From: Chlorobiota bacterium
GTDB lineage: Bacteria > Bacteroidota > Ignavibacteria > Kapaibacteriales > NICIL-2
Length of the DNA: 48,411 nucleotides
NCBI GenBank assembly: GCA_026415505.1
Contig: JAOAGY010000015.1
Location: 1 to 48,411 of the forward strand
Reading direction: 5' to 3'
Within the stretch, counting starts at the first letter, position 1; the number at the start of each line of letters is the position of its first letter. Positions 17,771-26,424 of the stretch are shown piece by piece. The notes under the pieces are model-generated. The model had not been told where the DNA came from. It did no database searches and saw nothing but the letters and a program-made list of their open reading frames with translations. The translations under genes and the position numbers were made by a program.

Positions 17771-18725
17771 CTTGCAGTCGTACCAAAATGGTAATGCAAC
17801 CGCACCTGTTTGGGTGGTCATGGCGACCTCCTTGGACTTGCAGTCGTACCAAAATGGTAATGCAACCGCACCCGAAACGTATAGATCGAACCGAACGCGT
17901 CGCTTGCAGTCGTACCAAAATGGTAATGCAACCGCACCCCGTAAAGCGCTTCCGCCGCCGCGGCAAAGCTTGCAGTCGTACCAAAATGGTAATGCAACCG
18001 CACCGGCATCGTCGATTAGAACTGCACCCATAACTTGCAGTCGTACCAAAATGGTAATGCAACCGCACCGCGGTGACTTCGAAGTAAGCGTAACGCAAGC
18101 TTGCAGTCGTACCAAAATGGTAATGCAACCGCACCACAGGATAGATGATGCAATCGCTGTTGTACTTGCAGTCGTACCAAAATGGTAATGCAACCGCACC
18201 CTACGCAAGTCAATCCAGGTAAGTTTGACACTTGCAGTCGTACCAAAATGGTAATGCAACCGCACCTTGCAGGCGGAGCAGCAGGTCACCAAGTTGCTTG
18301 CAGTCGTACCAAAATGGTAATGCAACCGCACCTCAGCCGCCAGATTTTTGATTATGAATTCACTTGCAGTCGTACCAAAATGGTAATGCAACCGCACCTC
18401 ATCACGGATCCACTTTCGCCCTTGCCACTTGCAGTCGTACCAAAATGGTAATGCAACCGCACCATAACGATGTTTCCGTTAACCGCCATTCGGCTTGCAG
18501 TCGTACCAAAATGGTAATGCAACCGCACCTCAGGGACGGGAACGTAATACACGTAGTCACTTGCAGTCGTACCAAAATGGTAATGCAACCGCACCACCAT
18601 TTGCCAGCCCTCGATGATGACGTAGCTTGCAGTCGTACCAAAATGGTAATGCAACCGCACCTTGAACAATTCAACCGCAGCCGCATACGCTTGCAGTCGT
18701 ACCAAAATGGTAATGCAACCGCACC
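17771..18725 (-). CRISPR. CRISPR array: 15 identical 36-bp repeats, 14 spacers of 28-30 nt
   Basis: Repeats start at 17771, 17837, 17903, 17969, 18034, 18100, 18165, 18231, 18297, 18363, 18428, 18494, 18560, 18626 and 18690. On the + strand each begins CTTGCAGTCG and ends GCAACCGCACC; I see no base change among the 15. Ten spacers are 30 nt, three are 29 and the one nearest 18690 is 28. The repeat holds a nested palindrome: an inner TACCA-AAA-TGGTA and an outer TTGCA/TGCAA. Read on the minus strand, the last eight bases are ACTGCAAG, which resembles the Cas6-made 5' handle of type III crRNAs (ATTGAAAG-like). I therefore infer leftward transcription with the leader at 18726-18819. No degenerate terminal repeat is seen at either end. 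Confidence 0.98.
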
Positions 18726-18819
18726 GGACAAGGGGGCATCGGGCGGCGGAGGTGTCCAGTCGTGCAGAGGGGCGTTTCGACGTCGAGCGTATTTTTGACC
18801 GATCACGAGGACCGATGCA
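18726..18819 (-). promoter_or_regulatory. Predicted CRISPR leader, shared with the divergent CARF-HEPN promoter
   Basis: These 94 bp lie between the last repeat and the start codon of the CARF-HEPN gene. If the array is read leftward, as the ACTGCAAG handle suggests, this is the leader. It is short and not AT-rich (it holds GGGGGCATCGGGCGGCGGAGG). On the + strand it carries a perfect TATTTTTG at 18790-18797. Array and effector gene may thus share one divergent control region. Confidence 0.5.
18790..18797 (+). promoter_or_regulatory. Likely -10 element of the CARF-HEPN gene
   Basis: TATTTTTG is an exact TAnnTTTG match 22 bp before the ATG at 18820. A GAGGA Shine-Dalgarno sequence lies between them. 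There is no good TTTG at the -33 position. Confidence 0.55.
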
Positions 18820-20058
18820 ATGGTAGTTGTGTCGCTTGTCGGCACCGGTGCATACGAGCCGGTGACCTACCGTTGGGATGCCAACGGGCGGTCGTACCGA
18901 ACCGAGGCGATCGCCGAAGCGCTGGCGCACATTTTCGAGGCGACACAGGTGTTCGTGCTCGCCACCGCGCGTGCCCAGCAGAGCCGGAACCTGGCTGTAT
19001 TGCGGGATCGGCTCGGCGATCGGCTCGCGGTGGTCTCCATCCCCGATGGCACCAGCCAAGAGGAGCTGTGGGAGATATTCGATCGCTGCACCGAGAGCAT
19101 TCCGACCGGCAGCCGGGTGGTGCTCGACATTACCCATGCGTTTCGATCGCTGCCGCTGGTGGTCGTCGGTGCGGTGGCGTATTTGCAGCGGACCCGGCGC
19201 GTCGAGATCGCGCGCATCGTCTATGGCGCCTACGAAGCCAAGGACGCCAGCGGATGTGTGCCGATCTTCGACATGACGCTGCTAGTGGACCTGCTCGAAT
19301 GGATCGTCAGCGCCGAAGCGCTCCAGCGGCGGGGCGATGCGACGTTGCTGGCGCGGCAACTGCAGCAGACGCACCAGCGGCTCTGGCAGGACGGCACCAC
19401 CGGCGACCTGCCCCAATCGTTGAAAGGGGCTGCCGACGAATTGGAGCGACTCTCCCGCGCCGTCCATCTTGCCCGTCCGCGGGAGGTGCTCGTTACGGCA
19501 GCCGATCTGCTCCCGAAGTTCGATGCGATCGAATCCGAAGCCGCCCGTTGGGCGAAACCCTTCGGCGTCATCGCTGCCGATGTGCGCGCCGAACTCGAAC
19601 GCATCGCATACAAAGGTGCCGACAAAGGTGCCGACCAGCTCGACGCCGAAAATCTTCGCCGCCAGCTTGCGCTCGTCGCGTACATGCTCGAAAAACGCTT
19701 GCTGGTGCAGGCGACCATGCTGGCGCGCGAGTGGCTGGTCAGTTGGGTTGCCTACCACAGCGGCATCGCCGACTGGCTCAACAGAGCCGCGCGCGAAGCG
19801 GTCGAAGCTCGCATCAACGGTGCAGCACACGGCGGCGAGGGCACGCTGGCGGATATTCCGTCGTGGCAGCAGCTCGTCCGGGTGTGGAAGTGCATCGCCG
19901 ACCTTCGCAACGACATTGCCCATTGCGGGATGAATGAAAACCCCGTCGGTGCCGGTCGGCTCGAAAGCCGCTTGCGGGACGTCCTCGCCGCGATGGAGAA
20001 GCTGGCGAAGTCGCTCGACGCCCCCGACCGACGAGACCCTGAACCAAGTTCAGGGTGA
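18820..20058 (+). CDS. csx1: CARF-HEPN ribonuclease of the Csx1/Csx2 (TM1812) group
   Basis: The 412-residue product is predicted to sense cyclic oligoadenylate and then degrade RNA. The N-terminal Rossmann-like CARF domain (M-V-V-V-S-L-V-G-T-G) holds the TM1812-family signature D-I-T-H-A-F-R-S-L-P starting at D103. The helical C-terminal half contains the HEPN motif R-N-D-I-A-H, R363 to H368 (R-X4-H), which should form the composite RNase site of a dimer. A seven-residue direct repeat (K-G-A-D-K-G-A-D) sits in the middle. The stop codon TGA (20056-20058) lies inside the first palindrome of repeat block B, so the final residues (D-P-E-P-S-S-G) are encoded by the repeat. This suggests the original 3' end was replaced. 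It is divergent from the array and shares the control region. The name Csx1 is used broadly; Csx2 would also fit. Confidence 0.9.
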   Translation: MVVVSLVGTGAYEPVTYRWDANGRSYRTEAIAEALAHIFEATQVFVLATARAQQSRNLAVLRDRLGDRLAVVSIPDGTSQEELWEIFDRCTESIPTGSRVVLDITHAFRSLPLVVVGAVAYLQRTRRVEIARIVYGAYEAKDASGCVPIFDMTLLVDLLEWIVSAEALQRRGDATLLARQLQQTHQRLWQDGTTGDLPQSLKGAADELERLSRAVHLARPREVLVTAADLLPKFDAIESEAARWAKPFGVIAADVRAELERIAYKGADKGADQLDAENLRRQLALVAYMLEKRLLVQATMLAREWLVSWVAYHSGIADWLNRAAREAVEARINGAAHGGEGTLADIPSWQQLVRVWKCIADLRNDIAHCGMNENPVGAGRLESRLRDVLAAMEKLAKSLDAPDRRDPEPSSG

Positions 20059-21683
20059 CATGCTGTGGATGTGTCTTCCGCACGTCATGCTGAACTCGTT
20101 TCAGCATCTCGAAAGACCCTGAAACAAGTTCAGGGTGACGTGCTTTTGCGATGTGCGCGTCCCCATCACCTGTCATGCTGAACTTGTTTCAGCATCCCAC
20201 CACCACCGCCCGTCATGCCGAACTCGTTTCGGCATCTCGAAAGACCCTGAAACAAGTTCAGGGTGACGCGGGAGAGAGAATGAGACCCTGAAACAAGTTC
20301 AGGGTGACATGCTGTGGATGTGTCTTCCGCCCGTCATGCTGAACTCGTTTCAGCATCCCACCACCACCGCCCGTCATGCTGAACTTGTTTCAGCATCCCA
20401 CCACCACCGCCCGTCATGCTGAACTTGTTTCAGCATCCCACCACCACAGCCCGTCATGCCGAACTTGTTTCAGCATCCCACCACCGCCGCCCGTCATGCT
20501 GAACTCGTTTCGGCATCTCGAAAGACCCTGAACCAAGTTCAGGGTGACGTGGGAGAGAGAATGAGACCCTGAAACGAGTTCAGGATGACGCGGGAGAGAG
20601 AATGAGACCCTGAAACAAGTTCAGGGTGACATGCTGTGGATGTGTCTTCCGTCCGTCATGCTGAACTTGGTTCAGCATCCCACCACCACAGCCCGTCATG
20701 CTGAACTTGTTTCAGCATCTCGAAAGACCCTGAAACGAGTTCAGGGTGACGTGGGAGAGAGAATGAGACCCTGAACCAAGTTCAGGGTGACATGCTGTGG
20801 ATGTGCCCTCCGCCCGTCATGCTGAACTTGTTTCAGCATCCCACCACCACCGCACGTCATGCCGAACTCGTTTCGGCATCTCGAAAGACCCTGAAACGAG
20901 TTCAGGGTGACGCGGGAGAGAGAATGAGACCCTGAAACGAGTTCAGGGTGACATGCTGTGGATGTGTCTTCCGCCCGTCATGCCGAACTCGTTTCAGCAT
21001 CTCATGCCGTCGCCGCACGTCATGCCGAACTTGTTTCGGCATCCCACCACCACAGCCCGTCATGCCGAACTCGTTTCGGCATCTCGAAAGACCCTGAACC
21101 AAGTTCAGGATGACGCGGGAGAGAGAATGAGACCCTGAAACAAGTTCAGGGTGACATGCTGTGGATGTGTCTTCCGCCCGTCATGCCGAACTTGTTTCGG
21201 CATCTCGAAGGACCCTGAACCAAGTTCAGGGTGACGCGGGAGCGTGAGACCCTGAAACGAGTTCAGGGTGACATGCTTTTGCGATGTGCGCGTCCCCATC
21301 ACCTGTCATGCTGAACTTGTTTCGGCATCCCACCACCACCGCCCGTCATGCTGAACTTGTTTCAGCATCTCATGCCGTCGCCGCCCGTCATGCTGAACTT
21401 GTTTCGGCATCTCATGCCGTCGCCGCCCGTCATGCCGAACTCGTTTCAGCATCTCGAAAGACCCTGAACCAAGTTCAGGGTGACGTGGGAGAGAGAATGA
21501 GACCCTGAAACGAGTTCAGGGTGACATGCTGTGGATGTGTCTTCCGTCCGTCATGCTGAACTTGTTTCAGCATCCCACCACCACAGCCCGTCATGCTGAA
21601 CTCGTTTCAGCATCCCACCACCACCGCACGTCATGCCGAACTTGTTTCAGCATCTCCGAGACCCCAACTACGCGTAGGGTGAG
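20033..21683. repeat. Palindromic repeat block B (about 40 units) inside the CRISPR-Cas locus
   Basis: This is the largest block. It fills the stretch between the CARF-HEPN gene and cas10, with no gene. I count about 40 units: CCCTGAA/TTCAGGG forms (+ strand GACCCTGAAACAAGTTCAGG) alternating with TGCYGAA/TTCRGCA forms (+ strand GTCATGCTGAACTTGTTTCA). At least six units have hybrid stems (for example near 20450, 20489, 20976, 21304, 21387 and 21428), where one arm is of the TGCC type and the other of the TGCT type. A higher-order pattern is visible: the phrase ATGCTGTGGATGTGTCTTCC recurs near 20059, 20308, 20629, 20791, 20952, 21153 and 21523, often 160 bp apart or near multiples of that. This indicates tandem amplification. 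The last unit (21657-21683) has a diverged centre with the palindrome CTACGCGTAG. Confidence 0.92.
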
Positions 21684-21788
21684 CATCGCACGTGCGGCGA
21701 GAAACTTCTTTCCCCCGATCGCTCTTGGTTTGTGCACGTGCTCGTGCGTAATTTGCGGTCGGCAGAACAACCGCATCACCATCGGGCG

Positions 21789-24128
21789 ATGACCGAGCGC
21801 GAGCTTCGACAAATCGGCGCATTGCTTCACGACATCGGGAAGTTCTCTTTCCGTGCCAGACCGCTCGAGCCCAACCAAACACACGAACACTTGGGCGACG
21901 TGTTCGTTCGCACCGTGATCGCCTCGATTGCAGCGTTCGAGCAGGACGTCGTGCGCATCGCCGACTATGCAAAACGTGCCAGCCAGGCGATCTACTCGGC
22001 GGACACGACGACCGCACGCGAACGCCAGCCGCAAATCGGCGGCACAACGCGCCGATACGTGGTCGCCATCGCCTCGCGCGTGCAGATCGAGCTGGCTGGC
22101 GGTGTGCCGAAAGCACCACTGCCCGAGGGAGCCTGGTACATCGCCCCGGAACCGCTCGCGCAGCAAGCACCGATGCCGTTTGCCCGACCGAGCGACGACG
22201 AGCCAGTCGAACAGGAAGCCATCGCCGCACACGATCGCTCGTGGCAAGCTTTCTGCACCGAACTTGGGAGCTTCTCGCAGCTCGAGGACGCGTGGGCAGC
22301 GATCGAGACGCTCTACAGCCTGCTCGAAAAGTACACCGCCACGGTCACCAGCGCGGCGTATCGAACGCTGCCGGACATTTCGCTGTTCGACCATGCGAAG
22401 GTGGTCGCGGCGCTGTCGCACTGCAACGCCGAGGGAAAGCGCGGCGCCGAATGCCTGCTGATCACCGGCGATCTGAGCGGCATCCAAAGCTTCCTCTACA
22501 GCAATCTCGGCGATGCAGCCAGTCGGGCAAAATTGCTCCGCGGACGCTCGCTGCTGGTGCGCTTGGTCGCCGACAGCATCGTGGCGTTCCTGCTCGATCG
22601 GCTCGGGCTGTACCGATCGAGCGTGCTCTACAATGGCGGCGGGACGTTCGAGCTGCTGGTGCCCAATTCCGACGCCAACCGTTCCATTGTCGAGCGTGCA
22701 CAGCGCGACATCGCTCGGCTCTTTGCACGCAAGTTGGGATTTGCTCTCCAGATCAGCATCGCGCAGACCACGTGCAGCGCCGAGGAACTCATGACCGATT
22801 ACGCCGCTGTCCGCCGGCGCGTCGCCGATCGCCTGCAGAAAGCCAAACGGCAACGCTTCCTCGACAGTCTCGACGTGCTCTTTGACGACGAGGAATTCCC
22901 CACTGTGCGGTCGCAGCTCGATCGGTGGTGCATCGCGCTGGGCGAGACGGCGCCGAAAGCCAGCTACCTGGTCGAACTACGCGGAGTGCAATCGATGCCC
23001 GCCATGGATGCAACGATCGCATTCGAACCGCTCCGGATCGGCTGGGCGATCGCCGACAGCGACCAGTTGCGCATGCTCTTGCGCCGGCAGTACGCCGAAC
23101 GTGCCATCGTTTACACCACCGGCGATACCGATCTGGCATCGGTGGCGCAACTGGTCAGCAGTGCAGCCATGCCGACGGCAGTGGGCTTTCGGTTCATCGG
23201 GAGCTATGTGCCGCGCAACGACGACGGGAGCATCTGCACGTTTCAACAGCTCGCCGAACGCACCGGCACACCCACACCGCTGCTCGCTTTTGCGCGGATG
23301 GATCTCGACTCGCTGGGCTTTGTCATGCGCACCGGCTTGCACGAGCGCAGTCCCGACGAGCGGAAGTACACCGTCTCGCGCGTGGTGAGTCTGTCGCGGG
23401 CGCTCGACCACTTTTTCAGCGGAACCGTCCCGGCTCTGGCAGAAAAGCATGGCGTGTACCTGGTGTATTCCGGCGGCGACGATCTTTTTGCCGTTGGCTC
23501 GTGGACAGCGATTCTCGCCTTTGCCCGCACGCTGCGCACCGAGTTCGACCGCTTCGTCTGCGGCAACCGCAATCTGACGCTCTCGTGCGGCATCGCGATC
23601 ACCGATCCGTACTTCCCCGTCGATCGTGCCGCGAAAAAGGCGGGGCAACTGGAAGAACTCGCCAAAAACGGACTGGCGATCGGCGGACCGATCGATCCGA
23701 AAGAGCGCTTGCGCAAGGACCGCGTGGCGCTGCTCGATTGTGCGATGCACTGGGATACGTTGGACTACTGGATCGAGTTCGGCGACCAGTTGGTTCGGCT
23801 CGTCGATGGGCAGCAGACCGACGAACGTCTGCCGCGTTCGCTGGTCCATCGCCTGCTCGAGCTGACGCAGAGCACCTTCGATCGCACCAGCGGGGGCATT
23901 CGTCTGCGAACCACGTCGGCGCTGGCGCGCGCGATTGCCGGTCTGCGCTACGCTTTTGCACGCCGCGGATTGACCGCACCGAAACGCGACGAGTGGCAAC
24001 GGACGATCCAGGGCAAACTCGTCGAAAATTTGCTCAAGGTCAGCGACGCCGAACGCCCGAACAACTGGTGGAACTTCCGCGTCACCGCGCGCTACGTCCT
24101 CTGGAAAACGCGTTCCAACACTCCGTAG
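21789..24128 (+). CDS. cas10: Cas10/Csm1: large subunit of the type III-A effector, HD nuclease and cyclic oligoadenylate synthase
   Basis: The 779-residue signature protein of type III systems. The HD domain opens the protein, with L-L-H-D-I-G-K-F (H14-D15), the likely DNase. Then come the Csm1-type motif G-D-L-S-G-I-Q-S-F-L-Y, a first palm domain, and a second palm domain with an intact G-G-D-D at 562-565 (Y-S-G-G-D-D-L-F), the site that turns ATP into cyclic oligoadenylates. The C-terminal helical domain includes R-Y-A-F-A-R-R-G-L. The ATG at 21789 is chosen because it places H-D at the usual distance from the N-terminus; the frame is open 57 bp further. A TAATTTG at 21749-21755 may be the -10 element. 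It is the first gene of the operon, with csm2 eight bp downstream. Confidence 0.96.
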   Translation: MTERELRQIGALLHDIGKFSFRARPLEPNQTHEHLGDVFVRTVIASIAAFEQDVVRIADYAKRASQAIYSADTTTARERQPQIGGTTRRYVVAIASRVQIELAGGVPKAPLPEGAWYIAPEPLAQQAPMPFARPSDDEPVEQEAIAAHDRSWQAFCTELGSFSQLEDAWAAIETLYSLLEKYTATVTSAAYRTLPDISLFDHAKVVAALSHCNAEGKRGAECLLITGDLSGIQSFLYSNLGDAASRAKLLRGRSLLVRLVADSIVAFLLDRLGLYRSSVLYNGGGTFELLVPNSDANRSIVERAQRDIARLFARKLGFALQISIAQTTCSAEELMTDYAAVRRRVADRLQKAKRQRFLDSLDVLFDDEEFPTVRSQLDRWCIALGETAPKASYLVELRGVQSMPAMDATIAFEPLRIGWAIADSDQLRMLLRRQYAERAIVYTTGDTDLASVAQLVSSAAMPTAVGFRFIGSYVPRNDDGSICTFQQLAERTGTPTPLLAFARMDLDSLGFVMRTGLHERSPDERKYTVSRVVSLSRALDHFFSGTVPALAEKHGVYLVYSGGDDLFAVGSWTAILAFARTLRTEFDRFVCGNRNLTLSCGIAITDPYFPVDRAAKKAGQLEELAKNGLAIGGPIDPKERLRKDRVALLDCAMHWDTLDYWIEFGDQLVRLVDGQQTDERLPRSLVHRLLELTQSTFDRTSGGIRLRTTSALARAIAGLRYAFARRGLTAPKRDEWQRTIQGKLVENLLKVSDAERPNNWWNFRVTARYVLWKTRSNTP

Positions 24129-24136
24129 GTTTTGCC

Positions 24137-24601
24137 ATGCCAGCTTCCCATACGCGACCGCAGCAACACACTCAATCCTACAACCCCGGCATCCCGCCGG
24201 ACTTGGCAACACTCGAGCCGAACACGCTCATCGAGATCGCCGATAGTAGCGCGTCCCGCTTTGCCCAAATCGATCAGCTCAAGACCAATCAACTGCGGAA
24301 CGTTTTTGCGCACATCATCGAAATGCGCACCGACTATCGTCAAGCGCTCGTCGATGGCGGCGGCACGCTCGGCGACGCGGCAATCGAAGCGCTCAAACGG
24401 AAATTGATTCTGCTCAAACCGAAGCTCGCCTACGCCAAGGGGCGAAAGTCGAAAGAGCTGTCGAACTTCTACACGTTCATGATACAGGCGATCGATGCGA
24501 CTGTCAATTCGAAGAGCAACATCCAGCAGGCTTTCGAGAACTTTTTCGTGTTGATGGAAGCGCTCGTCGCCTATCACAAGTTTTACGGTGGCAAGGACTG
24601 A
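24137..24601 (+). CDS. csm2: Csm2: small helical subunit of the type III-A effector
   Basis: The 154-residue product is mostly helical. The family core runs from I-E-I-A-D-S-S-A-S through T-N-Q-L-R-N-V-F, L-L-K-P-K-L-A-Y-A-K-G-R, and Q-A-F-E-N-F-F-V-L-M-E-A-L-V-A-Y-H-K to F-Y-G-G. Csm2 subunits stack along the crRNA-target duplex next to the Csm3 backbone. The N-terminal 30 residues, rich in Gln, His and Pro, are probably disordered. The gene starts 8 bp after cas10 and ends 12 bp before csm3, which has a strong Shine-Dalgarno sequence (GGAGGTAGC) in that gap. Confidence 0.94.
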   Translation: MPASHTRPQQHTQSYNPGIPPDLATLEPNTLIEIADSSASRFAQIDQLKTNQLRNVFAHIIEMRTDYRQALVDGGGTLGDAAIEALKRKLILLKPKLAYAKGRKSKELSNFYTFMIQAIDATVNSKSNIQQAFENFFVLMEALVAYHKFYGGKD

Positions 24602-24613
24602 ACGGAGGTAGCA

Positions 24614-25429
24614 ATGGCACGTTTTCTGGGCAACATCGTGCTCAAAGGGCAAATGGAATGTCTCACCGGTTTGCACATCGGTGGGTCGAAGGAAAAGCTG
24701 GAAATCGGCGGTGTGGATTCACCGGTCATTCGCGATCCGCTGACGCTCTATCCCTACGTGCCGGGTTCGTCGCTCAAGGGCAAAATGCGCTCGCTGCTCG
24801 AATACACGCTCGGCAAGGTGCAGCCGTCGAATGGTGGTGAGTTTCGCTTCTGCGAGTGCGGCGAAAACGATTGTCCGGTGTGCCGGGTTTTCGGTAGTGC
24901 GGCGGAGAATCGCCAGATGGGACCGACGCGGCTGATCGTGCGCGACGGGCATCCCTCGGCGCAGACGATCGAAATGTGGAAGAATCTCGACACCGAATTG
25001 CTCTACACCGAACACAAGGGCGAAAACGGCATCGACCGCATCACGAGCGCTGCCAATCCGCGTTTTGTCGAGCGCGTAGTCAAGGGTTCGATCTTCAACG
25101 TCGAGCTGGTCTATGGCGTCTTCGACATCGGCGACGGCATCGCCGATGCGGAGTATTTCCGATACGTGCTCGAGGCGCTCAAACTGGTCGAGCATTCGTC
25201 GCTGGGCAAAAGCGGCTCGCGCGGCTACGGGCAGGTGTCGTTTCGCTTTGCCGACCCGATCGTCGTCATGGCGGACGACTACCGCAGCGGATCGGAGGTG
25301 TTCAAGGATGCGTCCAAGCCGCACGAGGACAACATCTACAAGGGGCGCTTTGTGCACCGGCTTTCGGACTTCGACGACGACTACGTTCGCACTCGCATCG
25401 TTGCGCGATTCGATCTGCAGCCGGCATGA
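24614..25429 (+). CDS. csm3: Csm3: Cas7-type backbone subunit and target-RNA endonuclease
   Basis: The 271-residue RAMP protein lines the crRNA and cuts bound target RNA at 6-nt intervals. The catalytic aspartate of the family is D35 in I-G-G-V-D-S-P-V-I-R-D-P. The motif Y-V-P-G-S-S-L-K-G-K-M-R follows, then a Cys cluster C-E-C-G-E-N-D-C-P-V-C with V-F-G (probable zinc site), and the C-terminal glycine-rich loop G-K-S-G-S-R-G-Y-G. GGAGG lies just before the ATG. Its TGA overlaps the csm4 ATG (ATGA). Confidence 0.97.
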   Translation: MARFLGNIVLKGQMECLTGLHIGGSKEKLEIGGVDSPVIRDPLTLYPYVPGSSLKGKMRSLLEYTLGKVQPSNGGEFRFCECGENDCPVCRVFGSAAENRQMGPTRLIVRDGHPSAQTIEMWKNLDTELLYTEHKGENGIDRITSAANPRFVERVVKGSIFNVELVYGVFDIGDGIADAEYFRYVLEALKLVEHSSLGKSGSRGYGQVSFRFADPIVVMADDYRSGSEVFKDASKPHEDNIYKGRFVHRLSDFDDDYVRTRIVARFDLQPA

Positions 25430-26424
25430 AAGCGGTGTTTCTCCAACCACGATCGAGCTGGTCGCTGGCGCTGCGGTCCGATACGCTCTGGGCGTTGCTG
25501 ATGGTGGCGATCCGTCACGTCTGGGGCGAGCAGCGGGCACAGCAGGTCGCCGATGCAGCGCTCGATGGCGAACCGCCGATGGTCGTTTCGTCGGCGATGG
25601 AATACGTGCTGCCCGATGCCGATCGGCACACGTCGAATGGCAACCACCAATCTCGAGGGCAGCGGCTGTTGCTATTGCCGACGCCGCTGGTGCCGCCCGT
25701 CGGCGAGCCAGCCAGAACGCTCGAAGAGGAAGAGCGCCTCAAGTCCCACCGCACGCAGAGTGTGCTGTCGCTGGAACAGTGGAGCCGCCGAATTCGCGGC
25801 GAGACGGTCGAACCCGAGCCGATCGAACACGTGACGCATTTTGCCACCGCTGACACGATTCACGTCGCAATCGATCGCCTGCGGATGGACATTCTGCAGC
25901 GACGCGACACCAGCGAGCTGCGACGCGGCAGGCGCTTTGTGCTCACCGAAACGTTCGCCCGCGACGCAGGGCTATGGTTTTTGGTCGAGGGCGACATGGC
26001 GCTCGTCGAACCGGCGCTGCGCTATCTCGAACACGTCGGCTTCGGCACCGATTCGAGCGTCGGCAAAGGTCATTTCGCCGTCACGATCGAAGATTTCGAA
26101 CCGCCGCACGTGGACGAGCCGACGCACATGGTGACGCTGTCGCTCTACCGTCCGACGCCCGACGAGCTGGCTTGGTATCGGCAGCATCCCACGCGGTTGT
26201 GGTACGAGGTGGAATTCCGCCGCGGCAAGCGCAGTCCGCAGTTCGGTCCGGTCGTTTCGTTCGAAAAGCGGAGCGTGGCGTGTTTCCGCGAAGGTTCGGT
26301 GTTGCCGTTTCGCCAGCAGCGCTTTTGGGGACGCGCCACCGTCGTCGCCGATGCCGGCGACCACAAGGTTCTCCACGCCGGCTTTGCATTGATGATCCCG
26401 GCACGACTGGGAGAGATCGCATGA
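25426..26424 (+). CDS. csm4: Csm4: Cas5-type subunit capping the crRNA 5' handle
   Basis: The 332-residue product begins M-K-A-V-F-L-Q-P-R-S-S-W, with L-R-S-D-T-L-W-A-L-L typical of Csm4. It has a conserved middle (R-R-G-R-R-F-V-L-T-E-T, then L-W-F-L-V-E-G), the glycine-rich G-F-G-T-D-S-S-V-G-K-G-H-F, and a C-terminal H-A-G-F-A-L-M-I-P. Csm4 holds the 5' handle of the crRNA and contacts Cas10. Start and stop both overlap neighbours in ATGA form (csm3 upstream, csm5 downstream), so translation of the operon is tightly coupled. Confidence 0.95.
   Translation: MKAVFLQPRSSWSLALRSDTLWALLMVAIRHVWGEQRAQQVADAALDGEPPMVVSSAMEYVLPDADRHTSNGNHQSRGQRLLLLPTPLVPPVGEPARTLEEEERLKSHRTQSVLSLEQWSRRIRGETVEPEPIEHVTHFATADTIHVAIDRLRMDILQRRDTSELRRGRRFVLTETFARDAGLWFLVEGDMALVEPALRYLEHVGFGTDSSVGKGHFAVTIEDFEPPHVDEPTHMVTLSLYRPTPDELAWYRQHPTRLWYEVEFRRGKRSPQFGPVVSFEKRSVACFREGSVLPFRQQRFWGRATVVADAGDHKVLHAGFALMIPARLGEIA

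Noticed and set aside
17747-18451. Open frames of 60-260 residues across the CRISPR array
   Set aside because: They read the 36-bp repeat periodically (R-L-H-Y-H-F-G-T-T-A-S and similar) and are not genes.
17771-18725. Array belonging to a type II, V or VI system because of the 36/30-nt spacing
   Set aside because: No Cas9, Cas12 or Cas13 gene is present in the window; cas6 and the csm genes flank the array and the minus-strand handle fits Cas6 processing. Kept only as a question in the findings.
20033-21683. Repeat block B as a second CRISPR array
   Set aside because: The units are palindromes in both orientations with recurrent, non-unique spacers of varied length; true arrays have one orientation and unique spacers.
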